From Hyunsoonleella aestuarii (GTDB lineage Bacteria; Bacteroidota; Bacteroidia; Flavobacteriales; Flavobacteriaceae), in the NCBI RefSeq assembly GCF_006148925.1, contig NZ_VAWB01000001.1:1950001-2014000 (forward strand): a stretch of DNA of 64,000 nucleotides, read 5' to 3'. Below the pieces are notes generated by a model. That model searched no databases. It had not been told where the DNA came from and saw only the letters and a list, made by a program, of their open reading frames with translations. A program made the position numbers and the translations under genes. Shown piece by piece: positions 9,178-17,587 of the stretch (position 1 is the stretch's first letter; the number at the start of each line of letters is the position of its first letter).

Positions 9178-9981
9178 ATGTTAAAAGAACTACTAAATGT
9201 AGCCATAAAGGCTTCTCTTGAAGCAGGAGACGAAATAATGAAGATTTATAATCGTGATTATGCCGTTGATTATAAAAAAGACCAATCGCCTTTAACGGAA
9301 GCTGATATTGCTTCAAACCAGGTTATAAATTCATATTTAGAGCAAACAAATATCCCTATAATAAGTGAAGAAAATAAGCAGTTAGATTATTCTGAAAGAA
9401 AAAAGTGGTCGCGTTGTTGGATTGTAGACCCTTTAGATGGTACTAAAGAGTTTATAAAAAAGAATGATGAGTTTACCGTTAATATTGCATTGGTCGAAAA
9501 CGGTATAACCGTTTTAGGTGTCATTTTTGCACCAGCACTAAAGGAATTGTATTATACAGATGCCACCAAATTTAATGCATATAAATTGCATGTAGAAAAT
9601 TCAGAGCAATATGAAGACAAACTTTTCCATGAGCAAGATAAATTGATACCTTCACCGGACAATAAGGATTTAGTAAATATAGTTGCAAGTAGATCTCATA
9701 TTGATGATACCACCTTAAATTTCATAAATACTTTGAAATCAAAATATGATACTGTTAATATTGTATCTAAAGGAAGTTCTTTAAAATTTTGTTTAGTAGC
9801 AAATGGTAAAGCAGATATATACCCTAGATTTGCACCAACCATGGAATGGGATACAGCAGCAGGACAAGCTATATGCGAAGCGGTTGGATTGCAAGTTATA
9901 GATATGACAACAAATAAAAAGATGTTTTACAACAGGCAAAACTTGTTAAATAATCATTTTTTGGTTACTAAGAATGACTGA
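9178..9981 (+). CDS. cysQ: 3'(2'),5'-bisphosphate nucleotidase CysQ
   Basis: Phosphatase that converts PAP (3'-phosphoadenosine 5'-phosphate), the by-product of sulfotransferases and PAPS reductase, to AMP. The 267-aa protein has the metal-binding signatures of the inositol-monophosphatase superfamily: ISEENK near residue 61, WIVDPLDGTKEFI around residues 80-92, and WDTAAGQAI near residue 224. Its stop overlaps the next start by 8 nt. The context with a DUF2061 protein and cysC marks a sulfate-activation module, and at least three sulfotransferases downstream in the window would generate its substrate. Confidence 0.95.
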   Translation: MLKELLNVAIKASLEAGDEIMKIYNRDYAVDYKKDQSPLTEADIASNQVINSYLEQTNIPIISEENKQLDYSERKKWSRCWIVDPLDGTKEFIKKNDEFTVNIALVENGITVLGVIFAPALKELYYTDATKFNAYKLHVENSEQYEDKLFHEQDKLIPSPDNKDLVNIVASRSHIDDTTLNFINTLKSKYDTVNIVSKGSSLKFCLVANGKADIYPRFAPTMEWDTAAGQAICEAVGLQVIDMTTNKKMFYNRQNLLNNHFLVTKND

Positions 9982-10399
9982 TAAGTCACATAAGAGGCAT
10001 ATAGCTAAAGCCATTACTTGGCGCATTGTAGGAACCATAGATACGATTTTACTATCATGGCTTATTTCTGGGAATCCGTTTGTAGGTTTGCAAATAGGAG
10101 CCTTAGAAGTTATTACAAAGCTTCTATTGTATTATATACATGAACGAATCTGGTTTAAAAGTCATGTCAAAGAAAAAAATAAGCGACATTTATTTAAAAC
10201 AGTAACTTGGAGGGTAGTTGGTACTATTGATACCGTTTTAGTGGCTTGGGTAATTACTGGAAACCCAATAACAGGTTTAAGTATTGGTTTTGTAGAAGTT
10301 ATTACCAAAATGATATTGTATTACCTGCATGAACGTGGATGGTATAAGTTAAATTATGGTATTGAACAAAGACGTAAAAATAAATCTCATGAGAATTAG
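9974..10399 (+). CDS. DUF2061 membrane protein with two tandem domains
   Basis: A 141-aa protein made of two copies of the DUF2061 domain (about residues 5-60 and 66-125). Both copies share the pattern TWRxVGTIDTxLxxW(I/L)xxGNPxxGLxIG followed by EVITKxxLYYxHERxW. Each copy should contribute two membrane segments. It overlaps cysQ by 8 nt and precedes cysC, an order seen repeatedly in Bacteroidota sulfate-assimilation clusters. The role is not established; coupling to sulfate uptake or PAPS metabolism is inferred only from position. Confidence 0.85.
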   Translation: MTDKSHKRHIAKAITWRIVGTIDTILLSWLISGNPFVGLQIGALEVITKLLLYYIHERIWFKSHVKEKNKRHLFKTVTWRVVGTIDTVLVAWVITGNPITGLSIGFVEVITKMILYYLHERGWYKLNYGIEQRRKNKSHEN

Positions 10400-10551
10400 T
10401 TAAACCTTAGTGTGTTTTGAAAAAAAATTGTTGCTACTAGTGAATTTTGCTCATTTTTATGAATTAAATTAGCACTTGGACAAGCTGAGCAGAATTATTG
10501 AAAATCAAATTTTTCGATTAAAAAACCTGTTCTCGATACAGTTTTATTGAC

Positions 10552-10573
10552 TTCGACTGCGCTCAGTCTGACA
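10552..10573 (-). repeat. CTGAGCGCAGTCGAA-family repeat copy
   Basis: Plus-strand text TTCGACTGCGCTCA then GTCTGACA; 20 of 22 bases equal the cassette end at 6978-6999. No GIY-YIG gene is nearby. Confidence 0.75.
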
Positions 10574-10713
10574 GAAAATTACTCGAACTGATATTTAGTT
10601 TAATCTATTTAATCAAAATGCATAGCAGGTATAGTTATTATTAAACTATGACATAAGCCATAACAAGAAGCTGATACCAACCGAAATGATTATTAACGCA
10701 TTACAATTCTATG

Positions 10714-10735
10714 CTGAGCAATGTCGAAGCATGAC
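10714..10735 (+). repeat. Degenerate inverted copy of the CTGAGCGCAGTCGAA repeat
   Basis: Reads CTGAGCAATGTCGAAG then CATGAC, inverted relative to 10552-10573, with two changes in the core. Together the pair delimit about 180 bp of non-coding sequence. Confidence 0.5.
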
Positions 10736-10762
10736 CAATAAAAAACAATAAAATTTAAATAG

Positions 10763-11356
10763 ATGAAAAAGAATATTACCAAACATTCCTATAAAATATC
10801 ATGCGATGAAAGAAGGGCATTGAATAAGCATCATTCCTTTTTAGTGTTTTTTACGGGCTTGTCTGGCGCTGGAAAATCTACTTTAGCGAATAGATTGGAG
10901 GAACGTTTGTATAATGAAGGTATTCATACTTATGTTTTAGATGGCGATAATGTTAGAAAAGGGATTAATAAAAATTTAGGATTTTCACCAGAAGATAGAT
11001 CTGAGAATAACAGACGTATCGCTGAAATATCTAAATTGTTTATTGATGCAGGGATTGTGGTTTTATGCGCTTTTATTTCTCCATATAAAAAAGACAGAGC
11101 ATATATTAAAAAAATTGTTGGAGCAGATAATTATATAGAAGTCTTTGTTAATACTAGTCTGGAAGAATGCGAACGTCGTGATATCAAGGGGTTGTATAAA
11201 AAAGCGAGAGCAGGAAAAATAAAAAACATGACCGGGATTTCTGCGCCTTACGAAGCCCCGGAACATCCAGATATTGAATTATCAGAACATCAATCTATTG
11301 ATGAGTCTGTTGCGTTAATTTTTAATAAAATAAAGCATAAACTAAAAATTATGTAG
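10763..11356 (+). CDS. cysC: Adenylyl-sulfate kinase CysC
   Basis: Phosphorylates APS to PAPS, the sulfate donor for sulfotransferases. The 197-aa single-domain protein has the P-loop GLSGAGKST at about residues 32-40, LDGDNVRKGINKNLGFSPEDR (APS-binding region), the IAEISKLF helix and a lid segment with KKARAGKIKNMTGI. Length matches the stand-alone kinase family. The expected partner genes for ATP sulfurylase (cysD, cysN) are not in this window; the next gene is an unrelated minus-strand hypothetical. Identification is firm. Confidence 0.95.
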   Translation: MKKNITKHSYKISCDERRALNKHHSFLVFFTGLSGAGKSTLANRLEERLYNEGIHTYVLDGDNVRKGINKNLGFSPEDRSENNRRIAEISKLFIDAGIVVLCAFISPYKKDRAYIKKIVGADNYIEVFVNTSLEECERRDIKGLYKKARAGKIKNMTGISAPYEAPEHPDIELSEHQSIDESVALIFNKIKHKLKIM

Positions 11357-11371
11357 CAGAGTTTTTTAAAG

Positions 11372-11487
11372 TAATCCTCCGTCTGAATAGCAAACTATTC
11401 AGCTTCTTACACCAGCTCGCTCCTGCAGTAAATATATCAACTTGATATATTTTTAACGCTTGGTCGTCTTACAGGTAAGGGAGGAGC
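11372..11487 (+). other. Inverted-repeat-rich region downstream of cysC
   Basis: Two perfect hairpins lie just past the cysC stop: CTGAATAG/CTATTCAG at 11383-11402, and AATATATCAA/TTGATATATT at 11431-11451 followed by TTT. TCCTCC (about 11374) can pair with GGAGGA (about 11481) as an outer stem. The second hairpin could act as a weak terminator for cysC. The whole may be a repeat element or a structured RNA end. Confidence 0.4.
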
Positions 11488-11565
11488 AAATTAAATTAAA
11501 CCTGACTTTTATAACAGGGGATAATTCAATTATTTTCTCTACCTCATAATGTATTTAAAAATAAA

Positions 11566-11592
11566 AGAGGCTATCTAACATAGATAGCCTCT
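11566..11592 (-). terminator. Rho-independent terminator of the hypothetical gene at 11614-12366
   Basis: Perfect 12-bp stem AGAGGCTATCTA / TAGATAGCCTCT with a 3-nt loop. On the minus strand it is followed by TTTTAT and lies about 20 nt beyond the stop codon. Confidence 0.8.
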
Positions 11593-11613
11593 AAACGCAT
11601 TAACGAGTTTTAA

Positions 11614-12366
11614 TTACAATACCTCAATTAGTTTAAGGGCATTAAATGCTCCATTATTAAGTGAGTACTGAACACCATTAATCTCTTGAAAAAATGCTAT
11701 TTTTAAAAAGTAGCATGTATTTCCAGTTCCAGTTGGTGCCGCTGGCGGTGTTAACGTAATAGATGACAACGTTCCATTAATAGTTACATTGGATACTGGA
11801 CTAACCGTTAGGTCTTTTTCACCTGTCGAGAAATCAAGATTCAAAAACGCCGATGTAAAACTTACATGCGTCGCACCGCTAGGTACGCTTAAGTCCTGAC
11901 TTGCTATAAGATTGGAAATAACAATCTCACCGGTAGTAGTTTCAAGCGAATAATTTGCTAATAACACGCTACTTAATATGGCCTGTTTGTTAAAATCGAA
12001 ACCTTTAAGTGCTACCTTGCCATCTTCTGTAGCTAAACCAACTGATACTTTCCGTTCTCCTCGAATGGAGCTTAGATCGGCATTTTTGATTTTGCTCATT
12101 ACCTGAGTCAAACGTGGTGTAACACCAGAGTCTTTGGCATCTGCCATTAAACTTGTTATTGCTCTTCGCAATATTTTACCACTTGTGGCACTATGGCCAA
12201 ATTCGGTACCATTTTCGCGAGTTCTAGCAAAAGCAGGATCATTTTTAATTCTGTTTGCACTTACACCTCCTTTGGTTCTTACTAAATACGCTCCTTCTTT
12301 GCCCTTGTAAAAGGTAAGATCGTCTAGCGTGCCTTCGATCTTAATTAAGCTTTTTAATTTTGCCAT
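11614..12366 (-). CDS. Conserved hypothetical protein of Bacteroidota
   Basis: A 250-aa soluble protein with no signal peptide or membrane segment. The N-terminal half (LDDLTFYKGKEGAYLVRTKGG, then NDPAFARTRENGTEFG and an ILRRAITSLM helix) belongs to a family common in flavobacterial genomes and usually annotated as hypothetical. The C-terminal half is rich in Ser, Thr and Val, probably beta strands. The gene is monocistronic with a strong terminator and its own 5' region. I know of no assigned function. It stands between the PAPS genes and the polysaccharide locus but faces the other way. Confidence 0.8.
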   Translation of the reverse strand: MAKLKSLIKIEGTLDDLTFYKGKEGAYLVRTKGGVSANRIKNDPAFARTRENGTEFGHSATSGKILRRAITSLMADAKDSGVTPRLTQVMSKIKNADLSSIRGERKVSVGLATEDGKVALKGFDFNKQAILSSVLLANYSLETTTGEIVISNLIASQDLSVPSGATHVSFTSAFLNLDFSTGEKDLTVSPVSNVTINGTLSSITLTPPAAPTGTGNTCYFLKIAFFQEINGVQYSLNNGAFNALKLIEVL

Positions 12367-12594
12367 AGTTTATATGGTTTTAGTTATACAAATTTTTTTT
12401 TATCAGATTCACCCAAAGGATATATGTGATTATTAGCTTATCAACTTTATGAGTCTTTTGGTTTTCTGATGCTGTAAAATTATCTACGTTATCTAAGGGT
12501 TTTTTAAAATGACGTCATTTAATATTTATTTTTTTTCTAAGTCTGTAATTAATGGTTGTTAAAAACATGTTTCGATAATACTGTTTCAATACCC

Positions 12595-12615
12595 TATCGA
12601 TACATTATCGATACA
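12595..12615. promoter_or_regulatory. Tandem TATCGATA palindromes, possible operator
   Basis: Two 8-bp perfect palindromes TATCGATA at 12595-12602 and 12606-12613, centres 11 bp apart and so on one helix face, each followed by CA. A related half (TTCGATAATA) lies at about 12571. The spacing is what a cooperatively bound dimeric regulator would use, but the distance to the first gene (about 380 bp) is large. Confidence 0.35.
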
Positions 12616-12936
12616 CTTTCTATATTTTAAGTAGTTGCATTAGATGAAATCATCATCATTTTACATAAATAAGAGTTTAGAAGAATTTCAGGTTGAAACA
12701 ATTTATTTTTTTAGTGATATAAGTATGTGTAATTATCGTTGATAAGGACTGATTTCTTTATAAGTGAATATTTTTATTTTAGAAAATATGTGAAAAACAG
12801 TTTGAATTTGTATTAAAAAACTACTTCATATATATTATTGCATTTATCATTTTGCCTAGCGCTCTTCCACATTGAATTCATCCACTGATACAATTTTCCG
12901 TTTAGTTTTATTATAAACAAGTGAAGGGCTAGTTAA

Positions 12937-12969
12937 TTTGGCTTTAGACCAAAAAAATATGTAGATTTG
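12937..12969 (+). promoter_or_regulatory. Predicted Bacteroidota promoter of the polysaccharide locus
   Basis: A -33 box TTTG at 12937-12940 and a -7 box TAGATTTG at 12962-12969 (consensus TAnnTTTG), separated by 21 bp. Transcription would start near 12975, leaving a short leader before the ATG at 12992. Confidence 0.6.
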
Positions 12970-12991
12970 TGACAAATCAACATGCCTCAAT

Positions 12992-13798
12992 ATGAAGAGA
13001 TTTTTTTTTGCTACATGCTTATTTATAAGTGTTTTGTTGGCATCATGCATTCCACATAAAGACACCGTTTATTTTCAAAATAAATCGAAAGCTTTAGATT
13101 CAATACATCAAATAGTTGAAACTCAAAAACCGTATCGGGTTTTAATTAATGATATTTTAAATATCAATATAAAAGTTTTGGATCAAAAAAATGTTGAAAT
13201 TTTTAATCCTATAAGCTCAGGTGGAGGTGCTAGGAATGTTAATTCAACATCAGCAGAGCGTGCTTATTATGATGGGTTTTCAGTCGATATGCATGGCCAA
13301 ATTAGAGTGCCAACCCTGGGTAAAATAAATGTGTTGGGGTATACCACCGAAGAAATTGAAGAGATTATTAAAGAAAAATTGTTAGCAGATCAATTTAAGG
13401 AAACTGCCAACGTATTTGTTACGGTTAGACTCGCAGGTATGCGCTTTACAGCAAGTGGTGAAATTGGTAGCCCTGGAACAAAAACATTATTTCAAGAACG
13501 CGTTAATATTTATGAAGCCATCGCTAATTCTGGAGAAATTCCTGTTACGGGTAATTTAAAGGATGTTTTAATTATTCGACAATATCCACAAGGGCAAAAA
13601 ATTCATCATCTGGATTTAACCGATATCGCGATTATGAACTCGCCATTTTACTATATTCAACCAAATGATATTATTTATGTAAAACCTTTAAAACAAAAAT
13701 CTTGGGGTACGGGTACTAGTGGGTTACAAACTTTAACAACAGTGTTAGGAACATTTTCCATATTAATTAGTACGTATTTAATTATAGATAGACTTTAG
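12992..13798 (+). CDS. Polysaccharide export lipoprotein, Wza-like
   Basis: Outer-membrane polysaccharide export protein with Poly_export and SLBB domains. Residues 1-19 are a lipoprotein signal ending in the lipobox LLASC (Cys19). The export domain has LINDILNINIKVLD near residue 50 and VDMHGQIRVPTLGKINVLGYT near residue 95, and an SLBB region follows (FTASGEIGSPGTKTL). A C-terminal hydrophobic helix (TTVLGTFSILISTYLIIDRL) is typical of the Bacteroidota form. At 268 aa it is shorter than E. coli Wza. First gene of the locus, with one nucleotide between its stop and the kinase start. Confidence 0.92.
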   Translation: MKRFFFATCLFISVLLASCIPHKDTVYFQNKSKALDSIHQIVETQKPYRVLINDILNINIKVLDQKNVEIFNPISSGGGARNVNSTSAERAYYDGFSVDMHGQIRVPTLGKINVLGYTTEEIEEIIKEKLLADQFKETANVFVTVRLAGMRFTASGEIGSPGTKTLFQERVNIYEAIANSGEIPVTGNLKDVLIIRQYPQGQKIHHLDLTDIAIMNSPFYYIQPNDIIYVKPLKQKSWGTGTSGLQTLTTVLGTFSILISTYLIIDRL

Positions 13799-13799
13799 T

Positions 13800-16274
13800 A
13801 TGGCGAATACCGATTTTGATAATATAGACCATATTGATGCTAGAGAAGGTATGGTGTTCGATTTTAGAGGGTTTTTATTTAAAGTTTTAAATCTTTGGAA
13901 ATTTGTATTGCTTTCTGTTTCTGCAGCCTTACTTATTGCTTATTTTATTAATGTAAGAAAACAAAGCGTATATCGTTTAGGGGCTTTAGTGTCTGTTGAA
14001 ACTGAGCAAAATCCGTTTTTTACCGCAAATACGAGTATTTCATTTAATTGGGGAGGTGTTTCTGGCAAAGTAAATACGGTTATTACTACGCTGAAAACCC
14101 GAACACATAACGAAAAGGTTGTAGATTCTTTGCAGTTTTATATCAATTACCTTACCGAAGGCAAGTATAATAAAATTGATATCTATAAAGGGGCACCATT
14201 CTATATAGAAATAGATAAATCGAAAGGACAAATGTTAGGTAAGCCTATGGGTATAAGGTTTATTAATGATACACAATTTGAATTGTTTACGGAGTTTGAA
14301 AGTAATAGCGTTAGTGTGCAATATTATCATGATAAATCCAAAGGTAGGGCTTCAGTACCAATAGGGTTGTTTTCAAAAATTGTTAATGTTAAAGATTCGG
14401 TGTCTTTACCATTTTTAAACTTTAAATTATACAAAAGACCAAATAGAAAGATTAATCCTGAAACCATATTCTATATTCAATTTTTAAACTTCGATAGTAT
14501 AGTAAACTCTTGTAAAAATGGAATTCTGGTAAGGACTTCCTCAAATAATAGCTCCGTTTTAAATTTGGTGATGTCCGGTACTAATAAAATGAAGATTGTA
14601 GATTATTTAAATACTACGGTGGCTATTTTAAGTAAGGCCGAATTACAGCGTAAAAACCTATATGCCACTAATACGATTAAGTTTATAGATAGTAGTCTTA
14701 ATGCTGTAAATGCAGACTTGAAAGGATTTAATGAAGAAATGAATGCCTTTAGAAGGAAAAACAAAGTGTTTAATGTAACTGAAGAAGTTAAACAGGTTAA
14801 TTCTAGATTAAGGCAGTTTGAACTTGAGGAGGAAGGTGAACGTACCAAAATTAATTATTTAGATGACCTTGAAGTTTATTTAAAAACAAAGACCGATTAC
14901 TCCAATATTGCGGCACCAACGTCGGTTGGAATATCTGAGAATAATATTCTTGCGAGTGTATCTAAGATTACGACATTAGCAATAGAGCGTCAAAATTTAG
15001 AATATACCACACGAGAAGGCTCTAATCTTTTTAAAGATTTAGATCGAAAAATTGATGCTGAAAAAAGGGTGCTTCTAGAAACTATTAATGCGACCAGAAA
15101 TACCATAACAAATAGACGTCGTATCATTAATGGTAATATAGGAAGTTTAAGAGCGCAATTGAGCTCCTTACCAGAAGATCAACAGGAGTATTTAAAGATA
15201 CAACGAAAGCTAAATATAGGTCAAGAGTCCTATAATGTGTATTTGGCTAAACGCAGTGAAGCAGCCATTGTAAAGGCGGCAAATGTATCTGATATCACTA
15301 TGATTGATGAAGCTAAAGATATTGGTGGAGGCCGTATAGGCCCTAACAATTCTTTAAACTATATGATGGCCTTGATGCTAGGTTTTTTCATACCCTTATT
15401 TTTAATATTTGTTATTTATTTATTAGATAATACCATTCATGGTTCTGATGAGGTGGAGCGTTTGTCCAAAATCCCTATTATTGGCCTTATTGGCAGATAT
15501 AAATATCACAATAATTTGGTGGTTTTTGAAAAACCTAAATCTGCAGTTGCAGAATCATTTAGAGCCATACGTTCTGGGCTGCAGTTTTTATATAAACAAC
15601 AGGGTAAAGAAGGCGGAAGAACCTTAATGTTTACATCATCTGTGAGTGGTGAAGGGAAAACATTTTGCTCAATAAACATTGCAACGGCCTATGCCTTATC
15701 TGGGAAGAAAACCATATTGTTAGGTTTAGATTTACGTAAGCCAAAGATATTTGATGACTTCGATTTAGATAATGGTAAAGGCATGGTCAATTATCTTATT
15801 GGGGAAACCGATTTTAGTGATGTGGTAGAAAGCACGCATATAGAGAATTTAGACGTTGTTACTTCTGGTCCCATACCACCCAATCCATCCGAATTACTTA
15901 TTGGCGATAAATTGAAAAATTTAATTGTACAACTTCGACAAACCTATGATATCATTGTGTTAGACACACCACCTTTAGGGCTGGTTTCAGATTCATTGGA
16001 GTTGGCACAATATGCAGATGCTACATTATTTTTAATTCGCTTAGATTATACGAAAAGAGGTATGCTGCAACTTATTAATGCAAAGTATCGGGCTGGTGAA
16101 ATTGAGAATGTAAGTTTTGTATTAAATTTTTACAAGCATAAATCCAATCATAATTATGGCTATGGTTACGGTTATGGCTATGGCTATGGTTACGGAACTT
16201 ATGGTAATGCTTATCATGAAAAAGACAATAAAAATGTCTTCAAAAACTTGTGGAATAAAATAAAGTCCATTTAA
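13800..16274 (+). CDS. Polysaccharide co-polymerase / tyrosine autokinase, Wzc-like
   Basis: Inner-membrane chain-length and export regulator fused to a BY-kinase. N-terminal Wzz domain with TM1 at about residues 35-55, a long periplasmic coiled-coil region, TM2 at about 520-540 (MMALMLGFFIPLFLIFVIYL), then a cytoplasmic kinase. The kinase has Walker A SSVSGEGKTF near residue 616, Walker A' GLDLRKPKIF and Walker B IIVLDTPPLG. Between residues about 781 and 797 a YGYG repeat forms the tyrosine cluster that is autophosphorylated in this family. Length 824 aa is normal. It should pair with the preceding export lipoprotein. Confidence 0.95.
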   Translation: MANTDFDNIDHIDAREGMVFDFRGFLFKVLNLWKFVLLSVSAALLIAYFINVRKQSVYRLGALVSVETEQNPFFTANTSISFNWGGVSGKVNTVITTLKTRTHNEKVVDSLQFYINYLTEGKYNKIDIYKGAPFYIEIDKSKGQMLGKPMGIRFINDTQFELFTEFESNSVSVQYYHDKSKGRASVPIGLFSKIVNVKDSVSLPFLNFKLYKRPNRKINPETIFYIQFLNFDSIVNSCKNGILVRTSSNNSSVLNLVMSGTNKMKIVDYLNTTVAILSKAELQRKNLYATNTIKFIDSSLNAVNADLKGFNEEMNAFRRKNKVFNVTEEVKQVNSRLRQFELEEEGERTKINYLDDLEVYLKTKTDYSNIAAPTSVGISENNILASVSKITTLAIERQNLEYTTREGSNLFKDLDRKIDAEKRVLLETINATRNTITNRRRIINGNIGSLRAQLSSLPEDQQEYLKIQRKLNIGQESYNVYLAKRSEAAIVKAANVSDITMIDEAKDIGGGRIGPNNSLNYMMALMLGFFIPLFLIFVIYLLDNTIHGSDEVERLSKIPIIGLIGRYKYHNNLVVFEKPKSAVAESFRAIRSGLQFLYKQQGKEGGRTLMFTSSVSGEGKTFCSINIATAYALSGKKTILLGLDLRKPKIFDDFDLDNGKGMVNYLIGETDFSDVVESTHIENLDVVTSGPIPPNPSELLIGDKLKNLIVQLRQTYDIIVLDTPPLGLVSDSLELAQYADATLFLIRLDYTKRGMLQLINAKYRAGEIENVSFVLNFYKHKSNHNYGYGYGYGYGYGYGTYGNAYHEKDNKNVFKNLWNKIKSI

Positions 16275-16294
16275 AGAATAAGTTATAATTATTT

Positions 16295-17587
16295 ATGCCG
16301 TTAAACAAAATTGCTGTAATAGGATTGGGATATGTTGGATTGCCCCTAGCGGTTGAGTTTGCCAAACAATATCATGTTATTGGGTTTGATATAAATAAGA
16401 AGCGAGTAAACGATCTAAATAATGTTCTAGATGTAACCCACGAAGTTCGAAGTGATGTTCTAAAAGAAGTTTTAATGTCTAGAGGAAATAATCCTAGTAA
16501 TGGATTAAAAATTTCTAATCAAGTCTCAGATATTTCTGATGCGTCCATATACATTATCACCGTTCCTACGCCTATCGATTCAAACAATAAACCATTACTT
16601 TCACCATTATTAAAGGCAAGTAAAATTGTTGGAAAAGTTATTACTAAAAACGATATTGTTATCTATGAATCTACCGTGTTTCCTGGACTTACAGAAGACA
16701 TTTGCGTTCCTGTTTTAGAGGATGCTTCGGGTTTACAATTTAATACAGATTTTTTTGTAGGCTATTCCCCAGAGCGTATAAACCCTGGTGATAAAACACA
16801 TACAGTCACTAAAATTTTAAAGATAACCTCTGGCTCGACTCCAGAAACAGCAAAAAAGGTAGACGACCTTTATAAATCTATTATTACTGCTGGAACGTAT
16901 TTGGCACCATCTATTAAAGTGGCTGAAGCTGCAAAAGTCATAGAAAATGCTCAACGCGATATTAATATTGCTTTTGTAAATGAATTATCTAAAATATTTA
17001 GATTGTTAGATATAGATACTAAAGAAGTGTTAAAGGCCGCTGGAACCAAATGGAACTTTTTGAATTTCACTCCTGGTTTAGTTGGAGGGCATTGCATAGG
17101 TGTAGATCCTTATTATTTGGCACAAAAAGCAATTGAAGTAGGTTACGATCCAGAAATAATCCTTGTAGGACGTAAGGTTAATGATGGCATGGGTAACTAT
17201 GTGGCTCAAGAGACCGTAAAACTTATGATAGCTAAAGGTCAGATAATACAAGACGCAAATGTTTTAGTGCTAGGCATTACATTTAAAGAAAATTGTCCAG
17301 ATACTAGAAATTCAAAGGTAATAGACATTATAAATGAGCTTAAATCTTTTAGTATTCATGTAGATGTGTTTGATCCTTTAGCGTCTGTTGATCAAGTAAA
17401 AAAAGAATATAATATTAATTTGATTAATTCGCCGGAAGCAATAAAATCAAATTATAATGCTATTATTTTAGCGGTTGCACATCAGCAATTTTTAGAGTTG
17501 GATTTGGATCAGTTAAAATCAGAAAACGCAGTAGTATTTGATGTAAAGGCCATGTTACCTATAGATAAAGTTGACGCGAGACTATAA
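16295..17587 (+). CDS. UDP-N-acetylhexosamine dehydrogenase (TviB/WbpA-like)
   Basis: Nucleotide sugar dehydrogenase that oxidises C6 of a UDP-HexNAc twice to give the uronic acid. Residues 5-30 form the NAD-binding GLGYVGLPLAVEF; the central domain has ESTVFPGLTE and YSPERINPGD; the catalytic Cys lies in GGHCIGVDPYYLAQ near residue 268; the C-terminal domain has GITFKENCPDTRNSK. Length 430 aa fits the TviB/WbpA/VpsB group. The TAATG junction (1-nt overlap) couples it to the epimerase. The product is most likely UDP-GlcNAcA or UDP-GalNAcA; which one cannot be told from sequence alone. Confidence 0.92.
   Translation: MPLNKIAVIGLGYVGLPLAVEFAKQYHVIGFDINKKRVNDLNNVLDVTHEVRSDVLKEVLMSRGNNPSNGLKISNQVSDISDASIYIITVPTPIDSNNKPLLSPLLKASKIVGKVITKNDIVIYESTVFPGLTEDICVPVLEDASGLQFNTDFFVGYSPERINPGDKTHTVTKILKITSGSTPETAKKVDDLYKSIITAGTYLAPSIKVAEAAKVIENAQRDINIAFVNELSKIFRLLDIDTKEVLKAAGTKWNFLNFTPGLVGGHCIGVDPYYLAQKAIEVGYDPEIILVGRKVNDGMGNYVAQETVKLMIAKGQIIQDANVLVLGITFKENCPDTRNSKVIDIINELKSFSIHVDVFDPLASVDQVKKEYNINLINSPEAIKSNYNAIILAVAHQQFLELDLDQLKSENAVVFDVKAMLPIDKVDARL

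Larger units (their letters stand above)
10400..10762. other. 363-bp gap with degenerate dispersed repeats
   Basis: No gene is seen. The gap separates the DUF2061 gene from cysC and carries one good copy (10552-10573) and one decayed inverted copy (10714-10735) of the CTGAGCGCAGTCGAA repeat family, plus further partial pieces near 10480. It looks like an old repeat insertion that split a cysQ-DUF2061-cysC operon. No clear promoter box was found for cysC. Confidence 0.6.
12367..12991. other. 625-bp regulatory gap upstream of the polysaccharide locus
   Basis: Long AT-rich region between the divergent hypothetical gene and the first export gene. It holds a tandem pair of TATCGATA palindromes (12595-12615) and a Bacteroidota-type promoter (12937-12969) just before the first gene. 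No credible coding sequence is seen on either strand. Confidence 0.7.

Noticed and set aside
12856-13065. 69-aa minus-strand frame across the locus promoter
   Set aside because: It covers the predicted promoter and the start of the export gene on the opposite strand; no recognisable features.
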